Source: CAYZBM01 sp964476705
Lineage (GTDB): Bacteria; Pseudomonadota; Alphaproteobacteria; Rickettsiales; UBA6187
Reading direction: 5' to 3'
Assembly: GCA_964476705.1 (NCBI GenBank)
Contig: CAYZBM010000017.1
Span: 1-29,433 of the forward strand
DNA length: 29,433 bases
Shown here: one piece after another, positions 21,774 through 29,433 of the stretch
Position numbering within the stretch: the stretch's first letter is position 1
How the letters are laid out: each line of letters opens with the position of its first letter
The notes under the pieces: model-generated
Database searches by the model: none
What the model was told of the DNA's origin: nothing
Seen by the model: only the letters and a program-made list of their open reading frames with translations
Translations under genes and position numbers: made by a program

Positions 21774-24155
21774 TTAAACTTTACCTTGACCTTTACCTTG
21801 ACCTTTACCTTGACCTTGGCAGATAGCACAAATTTCTTCTAAATTGAACGAAGGATTAATAGTATTTTTTCCTAATTTTGCATTCTTTTTACGACGAATC
21901 AAATCTGCAAATCTATTAAGATTTTCAAAAGGAACCTCTACTGTTATTTTATTATTGCGATCACTAAGATTTTTTCTAAACAAATTATCCTTGCCAATCA
22001 TTTTTTCATTTTCCATAGCTCCAATGAAATAATTAGCAGATTCAGAATCATTAAAAGTAAGAATATATTTATTATTTTTAGCAGAATAACTAACTTTTTC
22101 TAATTCATCCAAACCTTTATATTTAATATCTTTATATTCACCTGATTTTTTTTGTTCTGTCGTTATTTTAAGTATATCGAAAATAAATTTTTCATGCTCC
22201 GTGATCTTACTAGCTAAAGTTCTCGATTCATCATCTTCCTCCAATATTGCTTGCGGCTGCTGCTGTTGCTGCGATATTTTTAGTAAATCATCTTTTGATA
22301 TAGAGATAGAATTATCTTTATAATCTATAAAATACATCACCCGTAAAAATTGGTCCAGGCTTCGAGAACCACCATCTAGAGCCTTTCTATCTCGAAAAGT
22401 AAAGATATAATTATTTTTTTCATCCTGAGTAATTCTATAATCAATACCTGTAAGAATAGATATAATATTATCAAGTGCAGAATCTTGCGGCGCTTGAGCT
22501 GCAGCTGCAGGCGGTTGCTGTTGCCACTGCTGCTGTTGTTGCCACTGCTGCTGTTGCATCTGCTGTTGCTGTAAACGCAGTTCTTGCTCTTGTTCTGCAG
22601 CTTTTGCTTTCATCGACTCTTCCCATTTTGGTTTAATGGTTAATAGATCAGCTCTTAATATAAGAAGGCTGAACCTTTGTGATACTTCTTTATAATTTTT
22701 AGCAGCTTCAACAAGACCTTTCTCTTTTAGTATATTTAAACCAAATTCGGCCGACGCCTCATCTAAAAAAATTATACATTTATTAACGTTACCCTTTTTA
22801 TCAGAAGAGTCTACAACTCCTAGTCCCTGAATATTTTCTTTTCTTAAAATATTAGCAACATACTCAACCATAGCATCTCTATCAGCTATAGTAATTTGAG
22901 CAGATTGCATTTGTTGCTGCCGTTGCTGTTGCTGTTCCCACTCTTGCTGCCGTTGCTGTTCCCACTCTTGCCGTTGCTGTTGCCGTACTGATAATGGTTC
23001 CATAGGTGGAGCCGAAGGTTGAGTTGTATTAGTCCTATCATGTTTAAGAAAATTTTCTAGATCGTCAATAGTTAAATAAATTGCTCGATCTAGATTATTA
23101 ACACCTATAATATCTAATAGTCTACAACCCTCTATATAATAAATTCCATAATTTTTCAAGACCTTAATAAATACTTCAGCTTGAGCAGCAGCAGTAAAAC
23201 TATCTTTATGTGTAAAGACTATCTGTTTTACAGGTTGTCTTGTTATAGTATTAAATCCATCAATATCATTGATATCAACAAAAACTTGATCACGTACAAG
23301 TAAAGATTTTATTTTATCAATGAATGCATTAAAAGATTTTTTTTGCTCTTCCGTAAAAGGATCTGCTTGTTTTTCAGTAGGTAGCAAAAATGGAAATAAC
23401 TGCTGCTGCATTTCTTGCTGCTGCATTTGCTGCTGTGGTGGTAACTGTAAAGCAACTTGAGCCGGCCGTTGTTTAGCTTTATAATTAGAGGCAATATACA
23501 AATCTACATAGGTTAAATAAAATAAAGAAACCTCATCTTCTTTTAAAATATCTCTTGTATGCCTAGTACCTTTATCATCATAAAGATCTTTTATTCCAAA
23601 CTTAGCTAGATAATCAATACAAATTCCAGCTAAACTATCTCCACTGATAAAACCACCTCCTATTAATTGCTCATCTTTGAACCTTAACTGCTTACCATGA
23701 ATTGTTTCTTTAACCTCTATAGCTTCACCAGATATATAAAATTTCTTGATATGTTCTCTGAGTTCTTTAATTATTTTATGAAAAATTTCATTTTGTTCTG
23801 TTGTGAAAGTGGGTAGTTGCTGTCCTGCCACCATCTTAGGCAATGGTAACGCTACAGAAGCTAAATCTTGAGTCTTCTGATTCAAAATACTATAAACTTT
23901 CTCCAATTCTTTAGTACTAATATCTACAAGTACGATATCTTCGGTATTAAAATTATTTAAATACGATATATTACTTTTTATTTCTGAATTTTTTTCATTG
24001 AGTTTACTTAGCAAAGATTGTAATTCTTCTGATTTACGATTAGAAGTTGAGATACGATACACAGATTTTAGATCACGACAATCTACCCTAAATTCATTAG
24101 GTTCCAGCCCTAATTTAGTTATTATTTCTAATACTTGATCTTTATTTAAACTCAT
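21774..24155 (-). CDS. Six-module Q-linker protein, unknown
   Basis: This 793-residue protein is of no family I recognise. About six related modules of 70-105 residues (about 5-90, 118-222, 267-371, 421-508, 559-628 and 650-755) are joined by Gln-rich linkers (237-255, 391-420, 523-550, 629-635). Each module has a strand like K-x-I-x-F-x-D, then a helix with L-x-x-G, then a strand ending I-x-I-x-x-x-D-L. Examples are CIIFLDEASAEF...LLILRADLLTI and YIFTFRDRKAL...SISISKDDLLKI. The end carries CAICQGQG, a DnaJ-zinc-finger-like CxxCxGxG half-motif, and GQGK repeats. There is no signal peptide or membrane segment. AGGA lies before the ATG. Codon use matches its neighbours. A large secreted or scaffold protein is possible. 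Confidence 0.8.
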   Translation of the reverse strand: MSLNKDQVLEIITKLGLEPNEFRVDCRDLKSVYRISTSNRKSEELQSLLSKLNEKNSEIKSNISYLNNFNTEDIVLVDISTKELEKVYSILNQKTQDLASVALPLPKMVAGQQLPTFTTEQNEIFHKIIKELREHIKKFYISGEAIEVKETIHGKQLRFKDEQLIGGGFISGDSLAGICIDYLAKFGIKDLYDDKGTRHTRDILKEDEVSLFYLTYVDLYIASNYKAKQRPAQVALQLPPQQQMQQQEMQQQLFPFLLPTEKQADPFTEEQKKSFNAFIDKIKSLLVRDQVFVDINDIDGFNTITRQPVKQIVFTHKDSFTAAAQAEVFIKVLKNYGIYYIEGCRLLDIIGVNNLDRAIYLTIDDLENFLKHDRTNTTQPSAPPMEPLSVRQQQRQEWEQQRQQEWEQQQQRQQQMQSAQITIADRDAMVEYVANILRKENIQGLGVVDSSDKKGNVNKCIIFLDEASAEFGLNILKEKGLVEAAKNYKEVSQRFSLLILRADLLTIKPKWEESMKAKAAEQEQELRLQQQQMQQQQWQQQQQWQQQPPAAAAQAPQDSALDNIISILTGIDYRITQDEKNNYIFTFRDRKALDGGSRSLDQFLRVMYFIDYKDNSISISKDDLLKISQQQQQPQAILEEDDESRTLASKITEHEKFIFDILKITTEQKKSGEYKDIKYKGLDELEKVSYSAKNNKYILTFNDSESANYFIGAMENEKMIGKDNLFRKNLSDRNNKITVEVPFENLNRFADLIRRKKNAKLGKNTINPSFNLEEICAICQGQGKGQGKGQGKV
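21779..21814 (-). repeat. 12-bp in-frame tandem repeat at the 3' end
   Basis: Three perfect copies of CTTTACCTTGAC encode the GQGK-GQGK-GQGK tail of the Q-linker protein just before its stop codon. The perfect identity suggests recent slippage. Confidence 0.9.
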
Positions 24156-24340
24156 AAAATCCTGCCATCATTATAAATTGCTCAATTCCTAATTAGTTAA
24201 GATCTTAAGCTAAAAATAACTTTCTTGTCAATGGCAGAATTATTAATATTGCAAAAAATTATAGAATCTTTTGTTGATGACCAAAGAGTAAAACGTCTGG
24301 CACATCTAGGATAGTTAAATATTATTAACTATAAATTTTC

Positions 24341-25711
24341 TCAATCCTGATAAACCGCAACTTTATTACGACCGGTATTTTTGACGTGGTAAAGGCCTTT
24401 ATCTGCCCGAGCTAAAAGACTAGCAACTGTATCGCCAGGAATAATTACCGCAGCTCCAATACTTACTGTACAATGAATATTTTTTGGCTCAACTGAAATA
24501 TTAAAATTAGTCTTATCAATAGATTTTCTAATTCTCTCCGCAACTTCAGCGGCTTGTTTTAAGTTAGCATCAGGTAAAATAACCGCAAATTCTTCACCAC
24601 CAAATCTGGCTATTAAATCGGTAGCTCTAATATTTTTTAGAACTCTTTCTGGTAATTGTTTTAAGATTTCATCCCCAGATAAATGACCATAAGTATCATT
24701 TACATTTTTAAAATGATCTATATCAATCATTAATACCGAAAGTGGTTTATGATTTTCAAGTGAAGCTTCTAAAATTTTAAGTAAATGAATATCCAAATAA
24801 TGACGATTATAAACTTTAGTTAATTTATCTAATATCGCCATTGATAGGCTTTCTTCGCGGGTTGCCTGTAAAGCATCTTGATAACGTTTACGTCTTGTTT
24901 GAATATTTACCCTAGCTACCACTTCATTACCATCAATAGGCGCTAATAAATAATCATTTATTCCCATATCCAAACTTTTAATTAAGATGTCAGTATTATC
25001 ATCCTCAATTATTATAAGTAATGGCGTAGATTTAGTTTTTTCTTGGCTTCTTAAATGCGAGCATAAATGTAGACCGTCATTACCTGCCACTTCTGAGTTT
25101 ACAATAATTACATCAAAATTACCTTTCTCTGAGGCTCTAACTCCCTCTTTAGGAGCGGCAATAATTGTAACTTTCATGTTTCTGGCGGTTAGTTTATCAC
25201 TAATTTGTGCTGCTTGCGTAGGATTATCATCAATAAGTAAAATATTAGCCGTAGTAACATTTCTAATTTTATTCAAATCTACTTCACTTAAGCCAAATTC
25301 CTCTCCGGTTTTATCTCTTAATTTTAGCTCATCGGTCATATTTTTTAATCTGACCAAAGACCTAATTCGTGCAAACAAAGCTAAATCATTTATCGGTTTA
25401 GTTAAGAAATCATCAGCTCCCGCATTTAAACCTTCAACTCGATCATTAACATCAGATAAAGCTGTAACCATAACAACTGGAGTATCTGCGGTTTTGGGAT
25501 TACGTTTTATACGTCTGCAAGTTTCAAAGCCATCCATCTCTGGCATCATAACATCAAGTAATACGATATCTGGAGGAGTAGTTGCCATAACATTTAAGGC
25601 TTCTTTACCATTTGATGCGGTAATTACATCGTAATATTCACTTTCAAGTTTTGCTTGTAATAATCTGACATTTGGCAATAAATCATCAACGACTAATATT
25701 CTTGCACTCAT
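24341..25711 (-). CDS. pleD: PleD-type diguanylate cyclase (REC-REC-GGDEF)
   Basis: PleD makes the second messenger c-di-GMP in response to phosphorylation; in Caulobacter it drives the motile-to-sessile change. REC1 (1-122) has the phospho-acceptor D53 in VLLDVMMPEMDG and K105 in LTKP. REC2 (about 153-275) keeps the fold, but N205 replaces the acceptor Asp (VIIVNSEVAGNDG), so it is an adaptor domain as in PleD. The cyclase domain has GGEEF (371-375) with an RxxD inhibitory site (R362-D365) five residues before it, so product feedback should work. The 456-residue length is normal. It follows divK by 32 bp on the same strand, the Caulobacter operon order. Confidence 0.94.
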   Translation of the reverse strand: MSARILVVDDLLPNVRLLQAKLESEYYDVITASNGKEALNVMATTPPDIVLLDVMMPEMDGFETCRRIKRNPKTADTPVVMVTALSDVNDRVEGLNAGADDFLTKPINDLALFARIRSLVRLKNMTDELKLRDKTGEEFGLSEVDLNKIRNVTTANILLIDDNPTQAAQISDKLTARNMKVTIIAAPKEGVRASEKGNFDVIIVNSEVAGNDGLHLCSHLRSQEKTKSTPLLIIIEDDNTDILIKSLDMGINDYLLAPIDGNEVVARVNIQTRRKRYQDALQATREESLSMAILDKLTKVYNRHYLDIHLLKILEASLENHKPLSVLMIDIDHFKNVNDTYGHLSGDEILKQLPERVLKNIRATDLIARFGGEEFAVILPDANLKQAAEVAERIRKSIDKTNFNISVEPKNIHCTVSIGAAVIIPGDTVASLLARADKGLYHVKNTGRNKVAVYQD

Positions 25712-25743
25712 AAATCTTTCATCCCCTTTTAAATTTCTTTAAA

Positions 25744-26148
25744 TCATAATAACTTCAAATGACTTTTTATGGTCGCGATAAAAGAAATAATTGAGATCGG
25801 TTTTGCTAAATATACTTCACATCCAGAAGCTAAAACTTTTTCTCTATCATCTTTCATTGCAAAAGCAGTAACTGCAATAATAGGTATATGTTTTATTTTT
25901 TCTTCTGTCTTCATTTTTCTGATAATATCAAGACCTGAAACACCTTTTAATTGGATATCCATTACAATCAGATCAGGAATATGGTTTAGCGCTAGATTAA
26001 AACCATCAAGACCATCTTTGGTTTCAATAACCGAAAATCCTTCGGAGTCTAATAAATCACGAAATAGCTTTAAGTTAAGATCATTATCCTCAACTACAAG
26101 TATTTGATGTTTAGTTTTAGTAGCTAATGGTTTTTCGGCTTTAGCCAT
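25744..26148 (-). CDS. divK: DivK-type single-domain response regulator
   Basis: This stand-alone receiver domain in alphaproteobacteria links polar kinases such as DivJ/PleC to CckA-CtrA cell-cycle control. The acidic pair is in VVEDN, the phospho-acceptor Asp in IVMDIQLKGVSG, the Thr in AVTAFAMK and the Lys in YLAKPI. The frame opens at a TTG (26178), but the ATG at 26148 (MAKAEK) gives the normal family length of about 134 residues. The DivK typing rests on sequence style and on its place directly before pleD. The kinases are not in this window. acs lies upstream on the same strand, but a separate promoter in the roughly 80-bp gap is likely. Confidence 0.88.
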   Translation of the reverse strand: MAKAEKPLATKTKHQILVVEDNDLNLKLFRDLLDSEGFSVIETKDGLDGFNLALNHIPDLIVMDIQLKGVSGLDIIRKMKTEEKIKHIPIIAVTAFAMKDDREKVLASGCEVYLAKPISIISFIATIKSHLKLL

Positions 26149-26228
26149 AATTTTCTTTCTTTGGTTGAATAAAGGCAATTATAGTAGATTATAACAACAT
26201 TCTGAAAAGAACTAAAGCAATATTCCAT

Positions 26229-28166
26229 TTAACCTATTCTATTATATATTAATTCCTTAATAATTTCAGGATTAAGTAAAGTATTTATATCACCAAGATC
26301 TTCATACTCACCTACGGCTATTTTTCTTAAAATTCGGCGCATTATCTTGCCAGATCTAGTTTTAGGCAGGCCACTTACAAACTGAATTTTATCAACTATA
26401 GCAATTGGTCCTATTTCTTTTCTAACTAAGGCAATTAGGTCTTTTTTTAAAGATTCACTACCTTCAATATTACTATTTAAAGTTACAAAAGCATATATTC
26501 CTTCACCTTTTAGTTCATGAGGAAAACCAATAACCGCCGATTCAGCCACAAGTTCATGCAAAACTAATGCACTTTCAATCTCGGCAGTACCTAACCTATG
26601 GCCAGAAACATTTAACACATCATCTATTCTGCCGGTAATAAAATAATAACCATCTTGATCGCGTTTTGCACCATCGCCAGTAAAATACATTCCTTTATTT
26701 TTTGTAAAATAGGTTTGAACAAATCTTGGGTGATCATTATAAAGGCTGCGCATTTGTCCTGGCCAAGAATCATTTATAAAAAGCGCTCCCGCCCCCTCTC
26801 CTTCTAATATATTATTTTTTTCATCTAAAATAACCGGAGCAACTCCAAAAAAAGGTAAAGAAGCAGATCCAGGTTTTAAATCCATAGCTCCAACTAATGG
26901 CGTAATTAAATGCCCACCAGTTTCAGTTTGCCACCAAGTATCAACAATTGGACAATTTTTATTGCCAACTATATTATAATACCAATTCCAGGCTTCTGGA
27001 TTAATTGGCTCACCGACCGAACCTAAAATACGTAAGCTTTTTCTTGAAGTAGCTAATACATAATCGTCGCCCTCACGCATCTGCGCTCTGATTGCAGTAG
27101 GTGCGGTATAAAAAATATTTACCTTATGCTCATCAATAATATTCCACATCCGACTCCAATTCGGATAATTAGGAACACCCTCATACATTAAAGTTGTGGC
27201 TCCATTTGTAAGTGGTCCATAAATTACATAACTATGTCCAGTTACCCAACCCACATCTGCAGTACACCAGAAAACTTCTCCATCTTTATAATCAAAAACA
27301 TATTTAAAAGTAAGCGCGGCATAAACTATATAACCACCGGTCGTATGTAAAACACCTTTTGGTTTACCTGTTGAGCCGGAAGTATATAAAATAAAAAATG
27401 GATCTTCGGCATTCATCTCCACAGGTGGACAATTAGTAATATCACCTTTTAGATTCGCAATCTCATCATGATACCAAAGATCTCGTTTTTCTTGCCAAGC
27501 TATTTTATTTTCCGTACGTTTTACTACTATTACTTTTTCGACGCTTAAATTTGCTAGAGCCTCATCTACATTATTTTTTAAAGGAACTATTTTTCCTCCT
27601 CTTACAGCTTCATTGGCAGTAATAATAATTTTAGCACCAGAATCAACAATTCTACCCTTTAAAGCTTCGGGGGAAAATCCACCAAACACTACAGAATGAA
27701 CCGCTCCAATCCTAGCACATGCCAACATCACATAAGCAGCTTCCACTATCATCGGTAAATAAATAATTACCCTATCGCCTTTTTTCACTCCATGTTTTTT
27801 TAAAACTTTAGCGCATAGAACAACTTCTCTATAAAGTTCTTCATAAATTATATGCTTTACTTCACCCTGCTCATCCCCTTGCCAAATAATTGCGGTTTGT
27901 TTTGCTCTTTTTGCCAAATGCCTATCAACAGCATTTGCACATATATTTAAACTCCCATCTTCAAACCATTTGATAGACACATCACCTTCAAAGCTAGTAT
28001 TTTTTACTTTAGTAAATGGTTTTATCCAATCAATAATTTGCGCTTCCCGTTCCCAAAATTTTTCTGGATCATTTATTGATTCTGCATAGAGATTTTTATA
28101 ATCTTCATCCTTTATATAGGCGTTTTTGGCAATTTCTGGCTTTATTCTTATTATTTCTTCAGACAT
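26229..28166 (-). CDS. acs: Acetyl-CoA synthetase Acs
   Basis: Acs activates acetate to acetyl-CoA through acetyl-AMP. The P-loop-like YTSGSTGKPKG motif, the DTWWQTETGGH acyl/AMP motif, TGDGAKRDQDGYY and the C-terminal catalytic lysine K607 in KTRSGKIMRR are all present. That lysine is the known target of reversible acetylation. The 645-residue length is standard. AAGGAAG before the ATG is a good ribosome-binding site. The gene gives the cell a route to use host acetate. It follows the DUF1016 nuclease gene by 27 bp on the same strand, which may be chance rather than an operon. Confidence 0.96.
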   Translation of the reverse strand: MSEEIIRIKPEIAKNAYIKDEDYKNLYAESINDPEKFWEREAQIIDWIKPFTKVKNTSFEGDVSIKWFEDGSLNICANAVDRHLAKRAKQTAIIWQGDEQGEVKHIIYEELYREVVLCAKVLKKHGVKKGDRVIIYLPMIVEAAYVMLACARIGAVHSVVFGGFSPEALKGRIVDSGAKIIITANEAVRGGKIVPLKNNVDEALANLSVEKVIVVKRTENKIAWQEKRDLWYHDEIANLKGDITNCPPVEMNAEDPFFILYTSGSTGKPKGVLHTTGGYIVYAALTFKYVFDYKDGEVFWCTADVGWVTGHSYVIYGPLTNGATTLMYEGVPNYPNWSRMWNIIDEHKVNIFYTAPTAIRAQMREGDDYVLATSRKSLRILGSVGEPINPEAWNWYYNIVGNKNCPIVDTWWQTETGGHLITPLVGAMDLKPGSASLPFFGVAPVILDEKNNILEGEGAGALFINDSWPGQMRSLYNDHPRFVQTYFTKNKGMYFTGDGAKRDQDGYYFITGRIDDVLNVSGHRLGTAEIESALVLHELVAESAVIGFPHELKGEGIYAFVTLNSNIEGSESLKKDLIALVRKEIGPIAIVDKIQFVSGLPKTRSGKIMRRILRKIAVGEYEDLGDINTLLNPEIIKELIYNRIG

Positions 28167-28193
28167 TTTTATCTTCCTTTTTATGAAATAAAA

Positions 28194-29231
28194 TTAATCT
28201 CTGTTATTAATATAATTTGCATGTTTTTCTTTTGCTGCAGCTATAGCAAATCTTAATTTTTCCTCTAATATTTCTTGCTTAGGTAATTCTGTTAAGTATT
28301 GGGCAACATGAATACCACTCTTATTAAGTTCTAATAACTCTATATGCTCTTCATTTTTGTTGGAACATAAAATAAGACCAAGCGGTTTATTTTCCCCAAC
28401 ACGCTTTTCATATTTATCTAACCACTTCAAATATAGCTCCATCTGACCCTTATGAGCAGCAGTAAACCTACCTAACTTAAGCTCAATAACCACTAACCGA
28501 GATAAACCTCTATGATAAGTCAATAAATCAATATAATAATCTTCATTATCTATCGTAATTCTTTTTTGCCGCGCAATAAAACAAAAATCTGTACCAATTT
28601 CTTGTAAAAACTTCGATAATTCATCAAGAATAGCATCTTCAAGTGTTTTTTCGCTGTAAGTATTCGGCAAATTAAGAAAATCAAGTATATATGGATCCCT
28701 AAATACTAAATTATGAGAGAATTGATCTTTTGTCTGCAAACTTTTTAATTCAGATTCGATTACCGTTCCTGGTTTTTTAGATATAGCTGTACGTTCATAT
28801 AACTTTCCATCTATTTTTTTGCGTAATTCTCTAACACTCCAATGTTCAATCCGACTCATTTCTGTATAAAATTTACATTTAAGTGGATCGTCAAAAGCTA
28901 TCAATTCAATAAAATGTGACCATGATAATAATTGGGATAATTTTGTTATTATTTCCTTTTCAGAAAATTGCTTTGCAAAACGTACCATACGAAATAAAGA
29001 ACTTCTATTAAATCCTTGTCCATATCGTTGATGCAATTGAATAGCTAATTGCTTAATAATTTGCTCTCCATAATTGGCTCTTTGATCATTAAGAATTTCA
29101 GTATTTATTCTAGTGCCTATTTGCCAATATAATATTATTAGAGAAGCATTTACTCTTTGTGCAACACGAGTTTTTGTATTTTCTATAAGCTTACTAATAT
29201 CATTTAAAAGTTTATTTGATAATATGGACAT
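28194..29231 (-). CDS. DUF1016/YhcG-family PD-(D/E)XK nuclease
   Basis: The 345 residues show the two-part layout of this family. An N-terminal helical DUF1016_N-type region (about 10-150, with LIILYWQIGTRI, YGEQII and LSWSHF motifs) is followed by a nuclease-fold domain (about 170-340). D235 (YYIDLLTYHRG) and the E-x-K pair E250/K252 (VVIELKLGRF) fit the PD-(D/E)XK core. Members are widespread on mobile and accessory DNA and often near restriction or toxin-antitoxin genes, but the precise role here is not known. The ribosome-binding site is weak. A 37-bp near-perfect palindrome ends about 30 bp before the start codon and may be an operator. No restriction partner is visible. Confidence 0.88.
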   Translation of the reverse strand: MSILSNKLLNDISKLIENTKTRVAQRVNASLIILYWQIGTRINTEILNDQRANYGEQIIKQLAIQLHQRYGQGFNRSSLFRMVRFAKQFSEKEIITKLSQLLSWSHFIELIAFDDPLKCKFYTEMSRIEHWSVRELRKKIDGKLYERTAISKKPGTVIESELKSLQTKDQFSHNLVFRDPYILDFLNLPNTYSEKTLEDAILDELSKFLQEIGTDFCFIARQKRITIDNEDYYIDLLTYHRGLSRLVVIELKLGRFTAAHKGQMELYLKWLDKYEKRVGENKPLGLILCSNKNEEHIELLELNKSGIHVAQYLTELPKQEILEEKLRFAIAAAKEKHANYINNRD

Positions 29232-29260
29232 ATTAATAAATTCCTATATATTACAATAAC

Positions 29261-29297
29261 ATAGAAATAGTCTCGACAGTGTCGCGACTATTTCTAT
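29261..29297. promoter_or_regulatory. 37-bp near-perfect palindrome, possible operator
   Basis: The 18-base arms ATAGAAATAGTCTCGACA (29261-29278) and TGTCGCGACTATTTCTAT (29280-29297) match except at one position around a single G. It lies 30 bp before the nuclease start codon. No T-tract follows, which favours a protein-binding site or a leader hairpin over a terminator. Confidence 0.6.
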
Positions 29298-29341
29298 ACT
29301 TATATAACCACTTATAATTATTACTATAGTTAGTCGGTTGT

Positions 29342-29429
29342 GAAAAAGTGTTTTTTTATAAAAAACACTTTTTTCTTAAGTCGTATATGTAGTCTATAAT
29401 ACTTGGGAGCGGCCCGTCGTATTATAGAC
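29342..29429 (+). repeat. GC-core hairpin element, copy 2, with upstream hairpin
   Basis: An AT hairpin (29343-29374, around GTGTTTTTT / AAAAAACAC) is followed by perfect 11-bp arms GTCTATAATAC (29392-29402) and GTATTATAGAC (29419-29429). They enclose the core TTGGGAGCGGCCCGTC. The same order, a hairpin opening TTGTGAA then the core hairpin, occurs on the minus strand at 9865-9761. The window ends four bases after the second arm. Confidence 0.7.
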
Positions 29430-29433
29430 AAAT

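Noticed and set aside
24987..25634. A 215-codon open frame on the plus strand opposite pleD
   Set aside because: It is antisense to an intact REC-REC-GGDEF gene, contains no recognisable domain and its composition follows from the codons of pleD.
25769..26107. A 112-codon open frame opposite divK
   Set aside because: It mirrors the receiver-domain gene on the other strand and shows no protein motif of its own.

Overview
The window is AT-rich (by eye roughly one-third G+C) and looks chromosomal. I read it as an alphaproteobacterium of a host-associated, Rickettsiales- or Holosporales-like lineage. The evidence is a short class Ia ribonucleotide reductase without an ATP-cone, a divK-pleD pair in the Caulobacter order, a stand-alone NDUFA9-like epimerase, a BrkB/YihY protein, long palindromic intergenic repeats, and several low-complexity proteins resembling secreted effectors. 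The presence of metE and thiC suggests a genome less reduced than a typical Rickettsia. No species is assigned.

Layout. 1-1020: a proline-rich tandem-repeat protein behind a 151-bp palindrome-rich leader, then a bidirectional terminator shared with metE. 1043-6893: metE (-), a 610-bp gap, then nrdA-nrdB (+) and a second bidirectional terminator. 6924-10188: a small membrane protein, hpf, an NDUFA9-like epimerase, a SpoIIE-type phosphatase and a STAS protein; the last two are separated by three stacked hairpins. 10319-12100: an MsbA-type ABC exporter. 12090-13928: three consecutive unknown genes on the minus strand that look like effectors; one ends in a eukaryotic-type CaaX box (CSIL) and another carries paired HxYDTVE motifs. 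13891-19249: mnmA, ispB, a lipoprotein, a BKACE-family enzyme and thiC, all on the minus strand. 19597-24155: a YihY-family protein, a Sel1-repeat protein, a 225-bp MITE with intact target duplication, a second copy of the 151-bp leader, and a 793-residue Q-rich modular protein. 24341-29231: pleD, divK, acs and a DUF1016/PD-(D/E)XK nuclease.

The housekeeping genes cover methionine, thiamine-pyrimidine and polyprenyl synthesis, dNTP supply, tRNA thiolation, acetate activation, ribosome hibernation and cell-cycle/c-di-GMP signalling. The most unusual signals lie between and beside them. First, a conserved hairpin-rich leader precedes two unrelated effector-like genes in the same orientation. 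Second, an IS66-type MITE has inserted exactly between that leader and the Sel1 gene. Third, a GC-rich 16-nt core sits inside stems with compensatory changes at two loci. Fourth, the cluster at 12.1-13.9 kb carries host-mimicking short motifs. Fifth, an apparently undescribed six-module Q-linker protein lies at 21.8-24.2 kb. No tRNA, rRNA, tmRNA, RNase P RNA or CRISPR array was seen.
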